Shown: positions 1 to 17,756 of the stretch, piece after piece
Numbering within the stretch: the stretch's first letter is position 1
Layout of the letters: every line of letters starts with the position of its first letter
Assembly: GCF_901709675.1 (NCBI RefSeq)
Contig: NC_051105.1
Span: 11,330,604 to 11,394,603, forward strand
Length of the DNA: 64,000 nucleotides
Reading direction: 5' to 3'
Source: Syngnathus acus
Taxonomy: Eukaryota > Chordata > Actinopteri > Syngnathiformes > Syngnathidae
The notes under the pieces: model-generated
Told to the model about the DNA's origin: nothing
Seen by the model: only the letters and a program-made list of their open reading frames with translations
Database searches by the model: none
Made by a program: the position numbers and the translations under genes

Positions 1-401
1 CGTTATATGGGCCTGTGGAATATTTCGAAGTGCAAGCGCCGTCAGCTGCGCGCACCCATTGTTGACAAAGGACGATCGATGGATTTAATGATTTGGAGTG
101 ACACAGATGGTTTTATTAACGTGTTATTTATGTAATAGTTTTTTGAATAACTCTGAATGTTACGTCAGGGCCGTTCTCAGCTCTTCGTTTGTGTTTATGT
201 CACGTTAGCATACCTATCGTTTAGCCTGTTGTTGCTCGTTCATGACTGTTCTTGGTGTTGGATTTTGTCGAATAAATGGCCCCCCAAAATGCAACTTATA
301 CTCCGGAGCGACTTATATATGGGTTTTTTTCACTTTTTTGGGCATTTTATGGCTGATGCGACTTGTACTCCGGAGCGACTTATAGTCCGAAAATTACGGT
401 A
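1..401 (+). mobile_element. pogo/Tigger-like DNA transposon remnant, 3' end (copy 1)
   Basis: The stretch ends in a terminal repeat reading tatagtccgaaaattacggt followed by TA. It matches, in the opposite direction, the element at 2947-3578. Shared internal sequence includes the block around 70-240, where the second copy encodes the acidic tail of a transposase (ending near FNDLE and a stop). The left end lies outside the window or is lost. TA target duplication and a CENP-B-like acidic tail suggest a Tc1/mariner-pogo (Tigger) family, which is inference. The short ORF seen across it is not a gene. Confidence 0.6.
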
Positions 402-2944
402 AATATTTAAAAATGAAATATTGAAATCAAATAAAATATTTAACAACAAAAATTATGGTAATATATATTGCAAACAATATCTATTTTTTTAAAGTGAAAA
501 CAATTAGAAATTTTGGAATTGCCATATGAATTTGACGCACAATTTGTCTTCGCGGGCCACCTAAAATGACGTGGCGGGCTGTATCTGGCCCTCGGGCCTT
601 GACTTTGACACCCCCCAGACATTCATCCAATTCATCAAATTGTATTGATATCACACTTTTCATCTTCCAAAAATGCCATGCAAATGTTTTCTTGACATTA
701 CTCGCATCACCCCGAATGTTTTATCTGCGGCACACAGTTGGGCAGACGCCATTTTTCCAGCCAATCTCATTTCGGGGCGACCCTCCGTATGCGTCATCCC
801 TCAGACGGCCTGATAGTCTGCCCTGTCACGCAGCAGACTGACATTCCATTAAAAGAGCATGGGCCGCTTGTTTCCTCACGACATTCATCCCTTTCGGCCT
901 CACTTCATTGCATCCAGACGGGAGAACTTTGGCTTGCCGTTGATAGGAATTGATAAACATCTCCTCCGGGAGCTGTCGTGCTCTCGGGGTGTCTGTGATT
1001 TGGAGAAGATCAGCTGCAGAGAGGCTGTTAAATGTAAAATACTTTACTTTGTCACTCACTCTAATGTGATCCCGGAGATTGCCAAAAGGCTTCTTACTCT
1101 CTGGCATAAAATATCGCTTATGCTCGTGTAATGATGCCTCTCAATCACTGAACACACACAAAACATCAGTCGCCGCTTTGTTGTGTGAAATGAAGGTGAG
1201 AATAATCCGTGAAGATTCCAAACATCGAGGATGAAAAAAGATTAAATAGACCGTACGTTCGCTGAGCATTGAGACGCTATCACTGCTGTTTGTGTCTTGG
1301 CCACAAGAGGGCACTATTATACCTACCGAAATACGATGTTAAGATGATGAAACAGAAGTTGATTTCCGCTAAAATGCTATAATTTGCTCTTCTTCACAGA
1401 GGATGAAGAATGTATGTGTCGGCGTATTGTTTTGTTTTCCGTCGCATCCGGATCTCGCTCGCCCACCCCCGCTGTGCACAACAATCTGTCTGTCTTCACC
1501 GGAGATTATGTGGCAAGAACATCCGCTTCTTAATAGAGCAATCACTTTCACTTTCTTAGGAGCCATACTGAGGGCTAAATTACAACAAAATATCAAAGAC
1601 ACCTACCCGAAATGACGTCGACGTTGTGTGAGAGATAGCACAAAAAAAAGTTGGTTTGTGATCCCAAATGATATTTAAAGCGATTTGTTAGTTCTTAATT
1701 GCTATTTAGTGCAATACTACTATAGCACACTGAGCTCCACATCAAAAAAACATGACGATTTTTTTTTTTTTTGTTGGTCGGCTGTACCGAATTAATTGGT
1801 GACAGACGCATCACACCCTACTCAGAAAAAGTTTTCATTCTCCATCTTTTCTCCCCCTCCTCGTTCGTGCCCATGATGGGAGAAAATGAGAGGCCGTGAT
1901 ATCATTCTCCATTACATTTTGTCACCAATTTTCAAGCAAAAAAGATCCCATAGGCGGTGCACTGTAAAAACTCCCAAAGTCCATTTCCTTCACACGGCAC
2001 TCTGGTACATTGCATATTAAAAGCACTCCACGGCGTGCATTATGCAACCCCATGTGAGAGTTGCGTGTTCATTAAAACATGAGATCCCAACAGCCGTGTG
2101 ACATCGTCGTCATCAGATTCAGAACATGCCGTACGTGCCGAACACTTTTTTTGTTTTTTTCTTTTTTCGCAGCTTATCTCTCGCCAGTACTGTCACTAAG
2201 CGAGCGTAATCTGCGGCTTTTAAAGCCAAGATTACTTTGAAACAGTTTGCTCGGGAGCCCATTTAAAGGCATCTGATTGGAGTCGGTATCCTCAAGTAAC
2301 AACACAGCTCCTTCCTCGCAAAGGAAGGGAAAAATACACACATGTTGCTATTCTTGCCCGTGACCCTTGTGAGGATAAGCGTTTCGGGTAATGGATGGTT
2401 ACTGCTATTCTTCTTCTCTGCTAATGACGAGGCAGCAGTCAATCAACGATTATTTGTGTGCGGGTAATAACCATCCTGTCAGTCAGACAGCGGAGCCTAT
2501 TTGAGGTCCATGTACTTTTTGTTCTCAATAGTAAGACAACTTCAGCATACAAGTAGATAAGGTGCAAAAGTTAGCATTAGCAGCATGCTAACGTCAAGAG
2601 TTTTGCCCCTTCACTACTATTTTCCCGTGTAAACAATTAGAAAAAAATCGTGTTGTTTTGAAATGGATGAACATCAGGTGCGGAATGGGAGCGAATCCCA
2701 CAGGAGCAAAGTGTGGCCACTCTGCTGTGAAATAAGGAAACTTGCCGAGTCCCCAAACACCGCACTCCAAATCGACACGCAGTGTCGGACGTGGCTTAAG
2801 CGAGGGGACGTGAAAACGCCTGGCACATCTGGCAACTGTAATTAGACACGGAAGGCTACACAGCAGATTGTATTTTTTTTTTTTAACTTCTGTCATACGC
2901 ACTCGAGTGGATCATTTCATCCCAGTGAGGGAAACGTACACAAG
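402..2944. other. Intergenic, no gene seen
   Basis: No exon with splice signals or recognisable protein similarity is seen on either strand. The sequence is mostly unique, with short A/T runs. A CTCF-like core (ccacaagagggcac) lies at 1301. Stretches near 700-1140 and 1900-2300 look non-repetitive and could hold conserved noncoding elements, but the window alone cannot show conservation. In human the ARL6IP6 gene lies on this side of PRPF40A; I could not find it here. Confidence 0.5.
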
Positions 2945-2946
2945 TA

Positions 2947-3578
2947 CCGTATTTTTCGGACTAAAAGTCGCTCCGGAATATAGGTCGCATTAGCCATAAA
3001 ATGCACAATAACGTGAAAAAAAACAGATATGTCGCTCCAGAGTATAAGTCGCATTTTGGGGGAAATTTATTCGACAAAATCCAACACCAAGAACAGACAT
3101 GAACGAGCAACAACAGGCTAAACGATTGGTATGCTAACGTGACATAAACACAAACGAAGAGCTGAGAACGGGCCTGACGTAACATTCAGAGTTATTCAAA
3201 TAACTATTACAGAAATAACATGTTTATAAAACCATCTGTGTCACTCCAATTCATTAAATCCTTCAAACTCTTCGTCTTCCGTGTCACTTACAAACAAAGC
3301 CGCTAATGATGCCGGTAGTACGTGGGGCCCTTCGTCATCTTCGTCATCCCGTGATCGAATCTTTGTCCTTTTTATAAACAACCGCCGCGCCGCGCCGCGC
3401 TGCTGACATCACTTGAAATCCAAATTACAGTAATCCCTTGCTACATCGCGGTTCCACTTTTTTTTTTTTTTTTGAAAATATTTGAAAAAATTCACATATA
3501 AGTCGCTCCTCAGTATAAGTTGCCCCCCCCCTCCCAAATTATGAAAAAAAAACGCGATTTATAGTCCGAAAATTACGG
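2947..3578 (-). mobile_element. pogo/Tigger-like non-autonomous element, full length (copy 2)
   Basis: Terminal inverted repeats are visible: ccgtatttttcggactaaaa at the left and its near-complement ending in ccgaaaattacgg at the right, flanked by TA at 2945-2946 and 3579-3580. At about 632 bp it is far too short for a transposase gene. On the minus strand it keeps a short acidic stretch (DDEDDEGP, then SDTEDEEFEGFNELE and stop) that looks like the C-terminus of a CENP-B-like DDE transposase. This is an internally deleted copy, opposite in direction to copy 1. Confidence 0.7.
3427..3459 (+). repeat. Mariner-type MITE end nested inside the pogo-like element
   Basis: The text cagtaatcccttgctacatc, followed by gcggttccactt, matches from memory the terminal repeat of a small mariner-like element widespread in fish. 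It interrupts the pogo-like element and is followed by a T run. Only one end is present, so this is a fragment. The family name is recalled, not searched. Confidence 0.4.
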
Positions 3579-3580
3579 TA

Positions 3581-6320
3581 TTTGTACAGTGGGAGTACGG
3601 ATGTGTTCGGCGAGGCAGGCCTGCTAACCACGAGGTCACCGCGCCGTCTGTGTACGAAACTCATTTCCGATGAGGGGACTGAATATATAACTGGCTATAG
3701 ATGGCGTATGTCATTTGGACTTTCCTAATGTATTTCCAGTTCTGTCCCTGATTCCAATTTGAAAGCTGCCGCGAGCCTCCCGTCGAGTCAGGCAGCCGAC
3801 CGGCCTTGTTGCCTTACTGATGGCGCATTATGATAGTCATTTCTCGGAATGCACCTGCTCCCAATCCGTAATAAGCACGAGGCGTGCGCACGCACGAGCC
3901 AAGTCATAATGAAAAAGAACCAAATGAAAACTTCTTGAGAGCAAGCTTGAGCCGATCGTCACAAAATAACAATAAGACATTTATTAACTTGATTGTCACG
4001 CGGGGTGTTTTAGTTCAAGCCGAGCCTCGTCTGAAATTGAACACGAGTTGTTGTTGGGAAAAGTCTTCCAAGCTTTAAGGCAAATGTTTGTTTTGCTGCC
4101 GTGTGCTGCATATTGAATGAAAGCACTTAGGTATTGGGACGCCATATATATTTAAAGGCCTTTGATGAATGACTTGAATATTAATATTCATTAGGATGGT
4201 GCACACCAACACTGCTGAAAAGCTCCCACACAATTAGTGTAATTTTCCGCTCATGTGCACACCTAAAACACGCACACACCTACATGCGCCACTGAAATTT
4301 TTTCACACAGTCAATTTTGTTCATTTCAAATAAGAGACGTGCAATATCGTTTTTGTTTTTACACCGAAACCAGTACGAGTAGTTAGTCTTGAGTACTCAG
4401 CCGATATCGTGTAGCACATACACACACACAAATTACTCTCACGTTCATTTTCTCATTTGACTTTTTTTTTTGGGTCGTGTGGCAATGCAAGCAAATGAGT
4501 GACGCATAGCTGCGTGAAACGTAACGCTTCCTCCGTCTTGCGCTGATGGCGACAGCACGTCAACAGAAGCCTGACCAATTCATTTTGTGACAACGTGTTC
4601 CACGAGAAAAACTCATTGGGCCGACGACAAGCGGGACAATCAGACAAGACGTACCCTGCCGACCGTGACTTATCTCCCAACACTACCATTCATCGTGTGT
4701 CTGACATTTATTTTTGACATTCAGCAGACAACAAGCATGTTTCCCGGTCATATTCATCTAGGGAAGCCTGACAAAACACGGATGAGCTTACATAAACATA
4801 ACCCGAAAGAGTCTAAAAAAGCAGAATTAACCCATTCTTGACTACAATTAGTTGGTAAATATACTGTGAGTGTTTACTTGACATCATTTACAATGAATCA
4901 ACAAACTGAAACAAATTGTTTCACAAGATAAATGAATATAAAAAACAAAAATCAATACTGTACATTTGAACGAACCAAAATGACAAATCGAAATAATGGC
5001 AACTTGTCGCCCCCATGGGTCATAATTTGCCCACTAAATAAATATTTATCAGTCCAAATGAACAGATTGCAGGACTGACATTTTCTAGCACCAACGTTGT
5101 CTCATCAGACCAAAGTGCTCCTCATTTCCTTGGAGCGGGTCATGAAAGGAATGTGTATCGTTGATGGTTACGGTGAACGTGCTTGACAGGAAGCCGATGG
5201 TTAGATGAGAGAAGAGTGCCCCCAAGGCAGGTCAGCCGCGCCGGGCTCCCAGCGAGGGGGTCGTGCAGGGAGGCACGACCCAAAAGGACTGCGGGCGGGG
5301 CAACATTGACAAGCTCATACACTGCCGATCAATCTGGCACACTGCAATCAAGCGCTGCACGGGCAAAAGTGTACTAGGATAGGAAACAGAAATAGAACAC
5401 CAAGGCCTTGACGTGCAGACGTAACTTCGTGTTGATCGCGCTTTATCGACTCGTGTCGATGTTCTTTTATGTTTTGTAACAATTGAAATCGATGCAAATC
5501 GGAAGAATGCACTTGAGTTCAACATACAGCGAGAAGCGTTAGCATAGCGTCAATACATTGCCACAGTCCAAATGATGATTGATTGATTGCTGTTGTGTGT
5601 ATATTGTGCTCATACTGTATTATGAATCTTTTAAAAACTATAGCTCACGTCAGTCCTTATACGATCGCAACAAACAACAATCCTTTTATGCCGATATTAT
5701 TGTGTATAATTAGCCATGATGAAAATAAATGTCAGTCAGTTTGAATGTATCATAAAGTCCAGTACTACTGAATGCTATTTTTTTGTTTCCTTTCACCATT
5801 TTTTGTTGGTGATGTTTTTGCGGAGGATGGAACAGATTAATATCGCTACTTAGGTGGGCCAGGTTAAAGAACAGAGTGATCACACACTTTTCTCACAGCT
5901 GATCTATTGAATCCGGACTCCATAATGCAGAGTTTATGAGCAGAATTGCCTTTACCTGAGGTAACAAAGTAATGGAGCTCGTTTTTCTTGTGCTAGGAAA
6001 GTGGCGGCGAAATTGCCCACTACCTAATTTCCTTCTATCATAGGAAATCACTCCAGCGACATACGGCTGGGAGAGTTGCTTCACAATCTTCAGTAATTGG
6101 GAAATTGCTGCCAGTCCTCCAAATGAACCCCAATACACCAAAGTCATTTTGCTTTGTCTGAAAACCATCCACTCCCTCCTGCCTTTTAAATCAGCACCTG
6201 TGGGTGCGCCACCAATAACGCTGACACATTTCACCAAGCTCTTGCGGTATTTTATGAGGATGATTCAAGATTAATAATTCATTATTATCACACACTTAAA
6301 CAGGGGGAGGACAAATGTAC
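3581..6320. other. Intergenic, no gene seen
   Basis: No supported exon on either strand. Open frames are short and lack splice context. The stretch about 5890-6250 is unique, non-repetitive and of balanced composition. Its 114-codon minus-strand frame resembles no family I know. It is a better candidate for conserved noncoding sequence than for a gene. Confidence 0.45.
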
Positions 6321-6327
6321 ACTTTTT

Positions 6328-6612
6328 AAAGAATGAAGGAAGAGAGGGAGGAAAATGGAAAGTGGGAAAGAAGGGTGTATTAAAGGAAGAATGAAGAACT
6401 CAAAGAAAGGGTAGTATTGGGAGGAAAGAAAGGAGGGAAGGTGACAAGGATGTTGTGGAGGAAAAGGAAGAAAACAAGGATGCATAAAAAGATGGTAGAA
6501 AGGAAACGGATGGAAATAGAAATGACATGAAAACAAAAGAAGAAAAAAAGGAAGGGAGAGTGGAGGATAGGTAGCAAGAAATGTTTTAAAAGAAGGAGAG
6601 GAATGGTACAAA
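6328..6612 (+). repeat. Homopurine (GGAA/GAAGG-rich) tract
   Basis: About 285 bp of the plus strand is almost entirely A and G (units such as gaagg, ggaaag, gaggaaa), so the other strand is polypyrimidine. The two open minus-strand frames rich in F, P, L and S are artefacts of this composition. It ends about 170 bp before the prpf40a start codon. Such tracts can form triplex DNA in vitro; a role here is speculation. Confidence 0.75.
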
Positions 6613-6639
6613 ACAAAGATAGTCTAATCAAAATCAGAA

Positions 6640-6785
6640 GTATGCGCAGTTTTGCGCAATAATGACGCAGAATGATGCTCTCAATTGTTTACCTTTGACC
6701 TTTCAGCATTGACGGAGTTGAGCCAATCGCGTGGCTCGTTGTTGCGACGCGCTTTCCCGTGTCTCGGAGCTCCCCTCTGATCAAC
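6640..6785 (+). promoter_or_regulatory. prpf40a: prpf40a proximal promoter and 5' UTR
   Basis: The 146 bp before the start codon contain a CCAAT box (agccaatcgcg, CCAAT at 6723-6727) and a TGACCTTT motif, become CpG-rich, and have no TATA box. This fits a housekeeping promoter. The transcription start cannot be fixed from sequence and is probably between about 6720 and 6775. Confidence 0.5.
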
Positions 6786-14676
<7,891 letters not shown>

Positions 14677-14961
14677 TGACATGTTGCATTCCTTTCAAAG
14701 GGCATAGCGCTCCCTTCAGGTTTCCGCCGGAATCTCGGACACCGAAGTTTATTTCCCAAGATGTTTGTTAATTCTGTTCAGTCATGCTTGTTCTTTTTTT
14801 TTGGGGGGGGGGGACTTTGTTTAGTAATTGTTTAGTAACTTTTTTCATCAGCTAAATTTAATTGCCAGTGCCTGCCTCTCAGCAGCTACAAAAAAAGTTG
14901 CAAAGGAAAGTCTCGATTGGATGGATGATTAGACGCTAGCTTTTAATGTAGGACTTCACGT

Positions 14962-14967
14962 AATAAA
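14962..14967 (+). other. prpf40a: prpf40a polyadenylation signal
   Basis: A canonical AATAAA lies 286 bp after the stop codon, in the sequence gtaataaagattttaac. It is the first such hexamer after the stop. Cleavage is expected about 10-25 bp further on. Confidence 0.65.
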
Positions 14968-15170
14968 GATTTTAACACTTCACAATCAGCATTTTTATGA
15001 CAACAAATGTAATGTCATGAAAACATTATTTCGTTAGTTCACTTCTGAAAGATGACATTTATTAAATAAAGCAAAATGTTTCAGTTTCTATTCATGGTCT
15101 TCTTTTTATTCAAAAATATATATATATATTTTTTGCCTCATATAGTGTACCTTATTGAAGTGTCCATGAG

Positions 15171-15475
15171 GTGTACCTAATCACAGGTCACTTCATTAGG
15201 GAAAAAACAAAGTGAAAAGTGCCACACCCGCCCTCACCTCCACCTCCTGATTGGCTGGTGGATCTGTGACGTCACACGACACTCCATTAGTTACACTGCC
15301 ATTTTTAGTTGTACCTAATGACAGGCCACTTCATTCGGGAAAAATCATGGCTAAAGCTTAACTGAAAGTGAAAAGTGCCACACCTGCCCTCACCCCCACT
15401 TCGATCGGCTGGTTGATCTGTGACATCACACAGACACTCCCGTTAGGTACACCGCCATTTTCAGGTGTACCTAAT
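15171..15475. repeat. Two tandem palindromic units between prpf40a and fmnl2
   Basis: Two diverged copies of a roughly 140-155 bp unit lie head to tail, with the unit start seen a third time at about 15465. Each unit starts with gtgtacctaat, continues cacttcatt.ggg, contains gaaagtgaaaagtgccacacc and tgtgac(g/a)tcacac, and ends ttag(t/g)tacac, which is the reverse complement of its start. They therefore look like small inverted-repeat elements duplicated in tandem. The first unit carries a perfect TGACGTCA. Confidence 0.6.
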
Positions 15476-15548
15476 AACTGCATTTTTTTGTACATATCAA
15501 GAATTTTTGTAGCCATTCTATGTAAGAAAAAAACAAGGATTCCAATTG

Positions 15549-15568
15549 TTTATTCGATCATTTTTATT
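15549..15568 (-). other. fmnl2: fmnl2 distal polyadenylation signals (candidates)
   Basis: On the minus strand two AATAAA hexamers lie at 15563-15568 and 15549-15554. They would end a roughly 2.1 kb 3' UTR after the distal fmnl2 stop at 17647, in line with the long 3' UTR of FMNL2 in other vertebrates. Other AATAAA hexamers occur nearby, so the choice is uncertain. Confidence 0.4.
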
Positions 15569-15695
15569 GGAAATGTAACATCTCCTAGTTTTCAAAACAA
15601 ACCACAGAAAAAGTTAATTTGCAGTGAGCGCAAAAATATCTAAAACACATTTCTGGTAATTGTAACCATGGCAGTCTTTCCAGTTCATTGGGAGG

Positions 15696-15862
<167 letters not shown>

Positions 15863-17278
15863 TTAAGTAGGTTATCCCCACCATAAAGTTGCCCTCAGAA
15901 ATCGAGTCATTAGCATACTCGGTCGTTCCTGGCTGCATTTGGCTTTAAATATACACACAAAATCAAACTATAAGTTACAAAAGAACATTCAAGTTGTAGA
16001 ACACAAGGCAAAGGTTTCAACATTATATACAATATTAATAATCATCTAGTCATGTGACTTCAGTACAAAACAAAACCGTTGGTAGCAAAAACTGTACAGT
16101 TAGGAAACATTTTCTTGCCTTTTCTTTCCAGGTATGAGATGACTAACTTCAGTGGTCATAGAATGAACATTTGATAGATGCAGTCTTAGGAATGATGCGT
16201 ACATGTTTACAAAATGAAAATCATATCCAGTTGACATCAGGCTCTAAACTTGGCAGGAACAATCAAGCTTGATATGACTGAATATCATGCAACAAGAATT
16301 TAGTGGAACATTGTACTAAAAAAGTAAAGCACTCATGAATACATGAGATTTTATTTGAGAAAAATTTCAATTTTCGAATCATATTACAAAACCAAAGTCA
16401 GTGAGCGCAGGGAAGCAACAATTGTATTAGAAAGTAATTTGAGGTAATAAATTTACAGGAGAATAAAATTCAAAATTGTATTTTTTTTGGCAATGCTTCA
16501 CTTTTTTTTGTACAAAACGCGACTAAATTGTCATGTTGTGGACATTATTTTCCAAAGCTTTTTTTTATATAATCATTCATTTCACTTTGATTGCTTGGAA
16601 AACAAATTGGTATAATGGCCTAGATTGGAGAACGAGTTAGCCATTGGGAACTAGAGAGCGCTAAAGCCATTTTGTCATCGACGTCCATCGACGTCCAAAC
16701 AGCCATCAAACGTCTACTATTGCACGCTTAAAACATTCAGATGTACTGGCACCCAACCTAAATAACGGCACGAGTTTCAGACAGGGGACTGCCCCCTAGG
16801 AGTGGAACTACACATTGATTTGAATCAGTATTCTTCTTAAAAATGTCTATTAATTTCTGCTCATTTTAAAAATGTTGAAAAAATTCTTATTAAATATTTC
16901 ATCTTAAATATTTCAGACACCTAAAAAACACATTTTTAAAATTAATTTGTGTAGCTTAAAATGGGCAAAAATATTTTCTTTTAAGTGTCAAGATTTGGGC
17001 AGTATTCCATTGAAAAATGGGCATTTTCTCTGCTAAATGTTGCACTTGAAAATTCCCGCCCAAGTGTTGACCATTCTTCAGGTGTTCAAGCCACCGGAAA
17101 TATTTGGCCACTGAATTTCGGTACCGAACCGACAAAACTGAAGCTAGTTCGCTCTCGTGCTGCACTTCTTCCCTGTCCACGCTTTTCGATTGGAATTGCT
17201 TCAATGCAAAACACACCTGAATTAAAGTTTAGGCACTTTTTGTTTCTATGAGCAGTCCAGGTCCTTCATACATATTCA

Positions 17279-17302
17279 TTATATATATATATATATATAT
17301 AT
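17279..17302. repeat. (AT)n microsatellite
   Basis: About 24 bp of alternating AT within the predicted fmnl2 3' UTR region, followed by tgtgtatatacacacataca. The surrounding 15950-17580 sequence is A/T-rich, without exons, and fits untranslated sequence. Confidence 0.8.
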
Positions 17303-17646
17303 CCTGAAGACATATCTATGTGTATATACACACATACATAAACAGTCTCGAACAGATTGCCATTTGTTCACTTTCGTTTCATGTTCTCAACTTAATCCCA
17401 ATCCAACCTGCTTGCAACATTGCGTCTGTCCCTCTGCTGTCCTCACAATGGCTATCATCATAAACATTCATCATCATCATCATTTGGCGAGCAAATAAAT
17501 GCTCTAACGGCTCATGAAGCCGTTGGAGCACTTTTTTGAAATCTTTCTGATGCGTTGAATTAGGCTTTCATGTCCATACCTCGTCCTTGTTAACCTTAAC
17601 ACTTGCTGCTGTCCCCCCCTTGTCCATCCATCTGTCCGTCCGTCGA

Positions 17647-17756
17647 TCACACAACCACCTCACCGTTGTTGAGCGGTCGCAGATTCTGGTCGTCGAAGCG
17701 CCTCCGGACGCTGCGGCGCACGGCGTCCGCTCGCCTGTAAGGCTGATTGCGAAGAT
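17647..17756 (-). other. fmnl2: fmnl2 alternative last exon, distal (ITM-type)
   Basis: After a good acceptor, the exon reads in phase from 20034-20157 as [20 protein letters not shown], then [16 protein letters not shown] and TGA. The human FMNL2 isoform ending ITM has the same [16 protein letters not shown] core. The basic cluster is part of the autoregulatory tail. The last residues differ from human (EVVV against EITM). Using this exon requires skipping the proximal terminal exon. Confidence 0.85.

Noticed and set aside
157-402. 81-codon frame MLRQGRSQLF..., also found on the minus strand at 2961-3185
   Set aside because: Conserved between the two sites only because both are copies of the same transposon end; it lies in its terminal noncoding part.
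6288-6631. Minus-strand frames rich in Phe, Pro, Leu and Ser
   Set aside because: Translation of the polypyrimidine strand of a simple-sequence tract.
402-6640. arl6ip6, expected next to prpf40a from human gene order
   Set aside because: No exon resembling it was found on either strand in this window; it may lie further left or be elsewhere.
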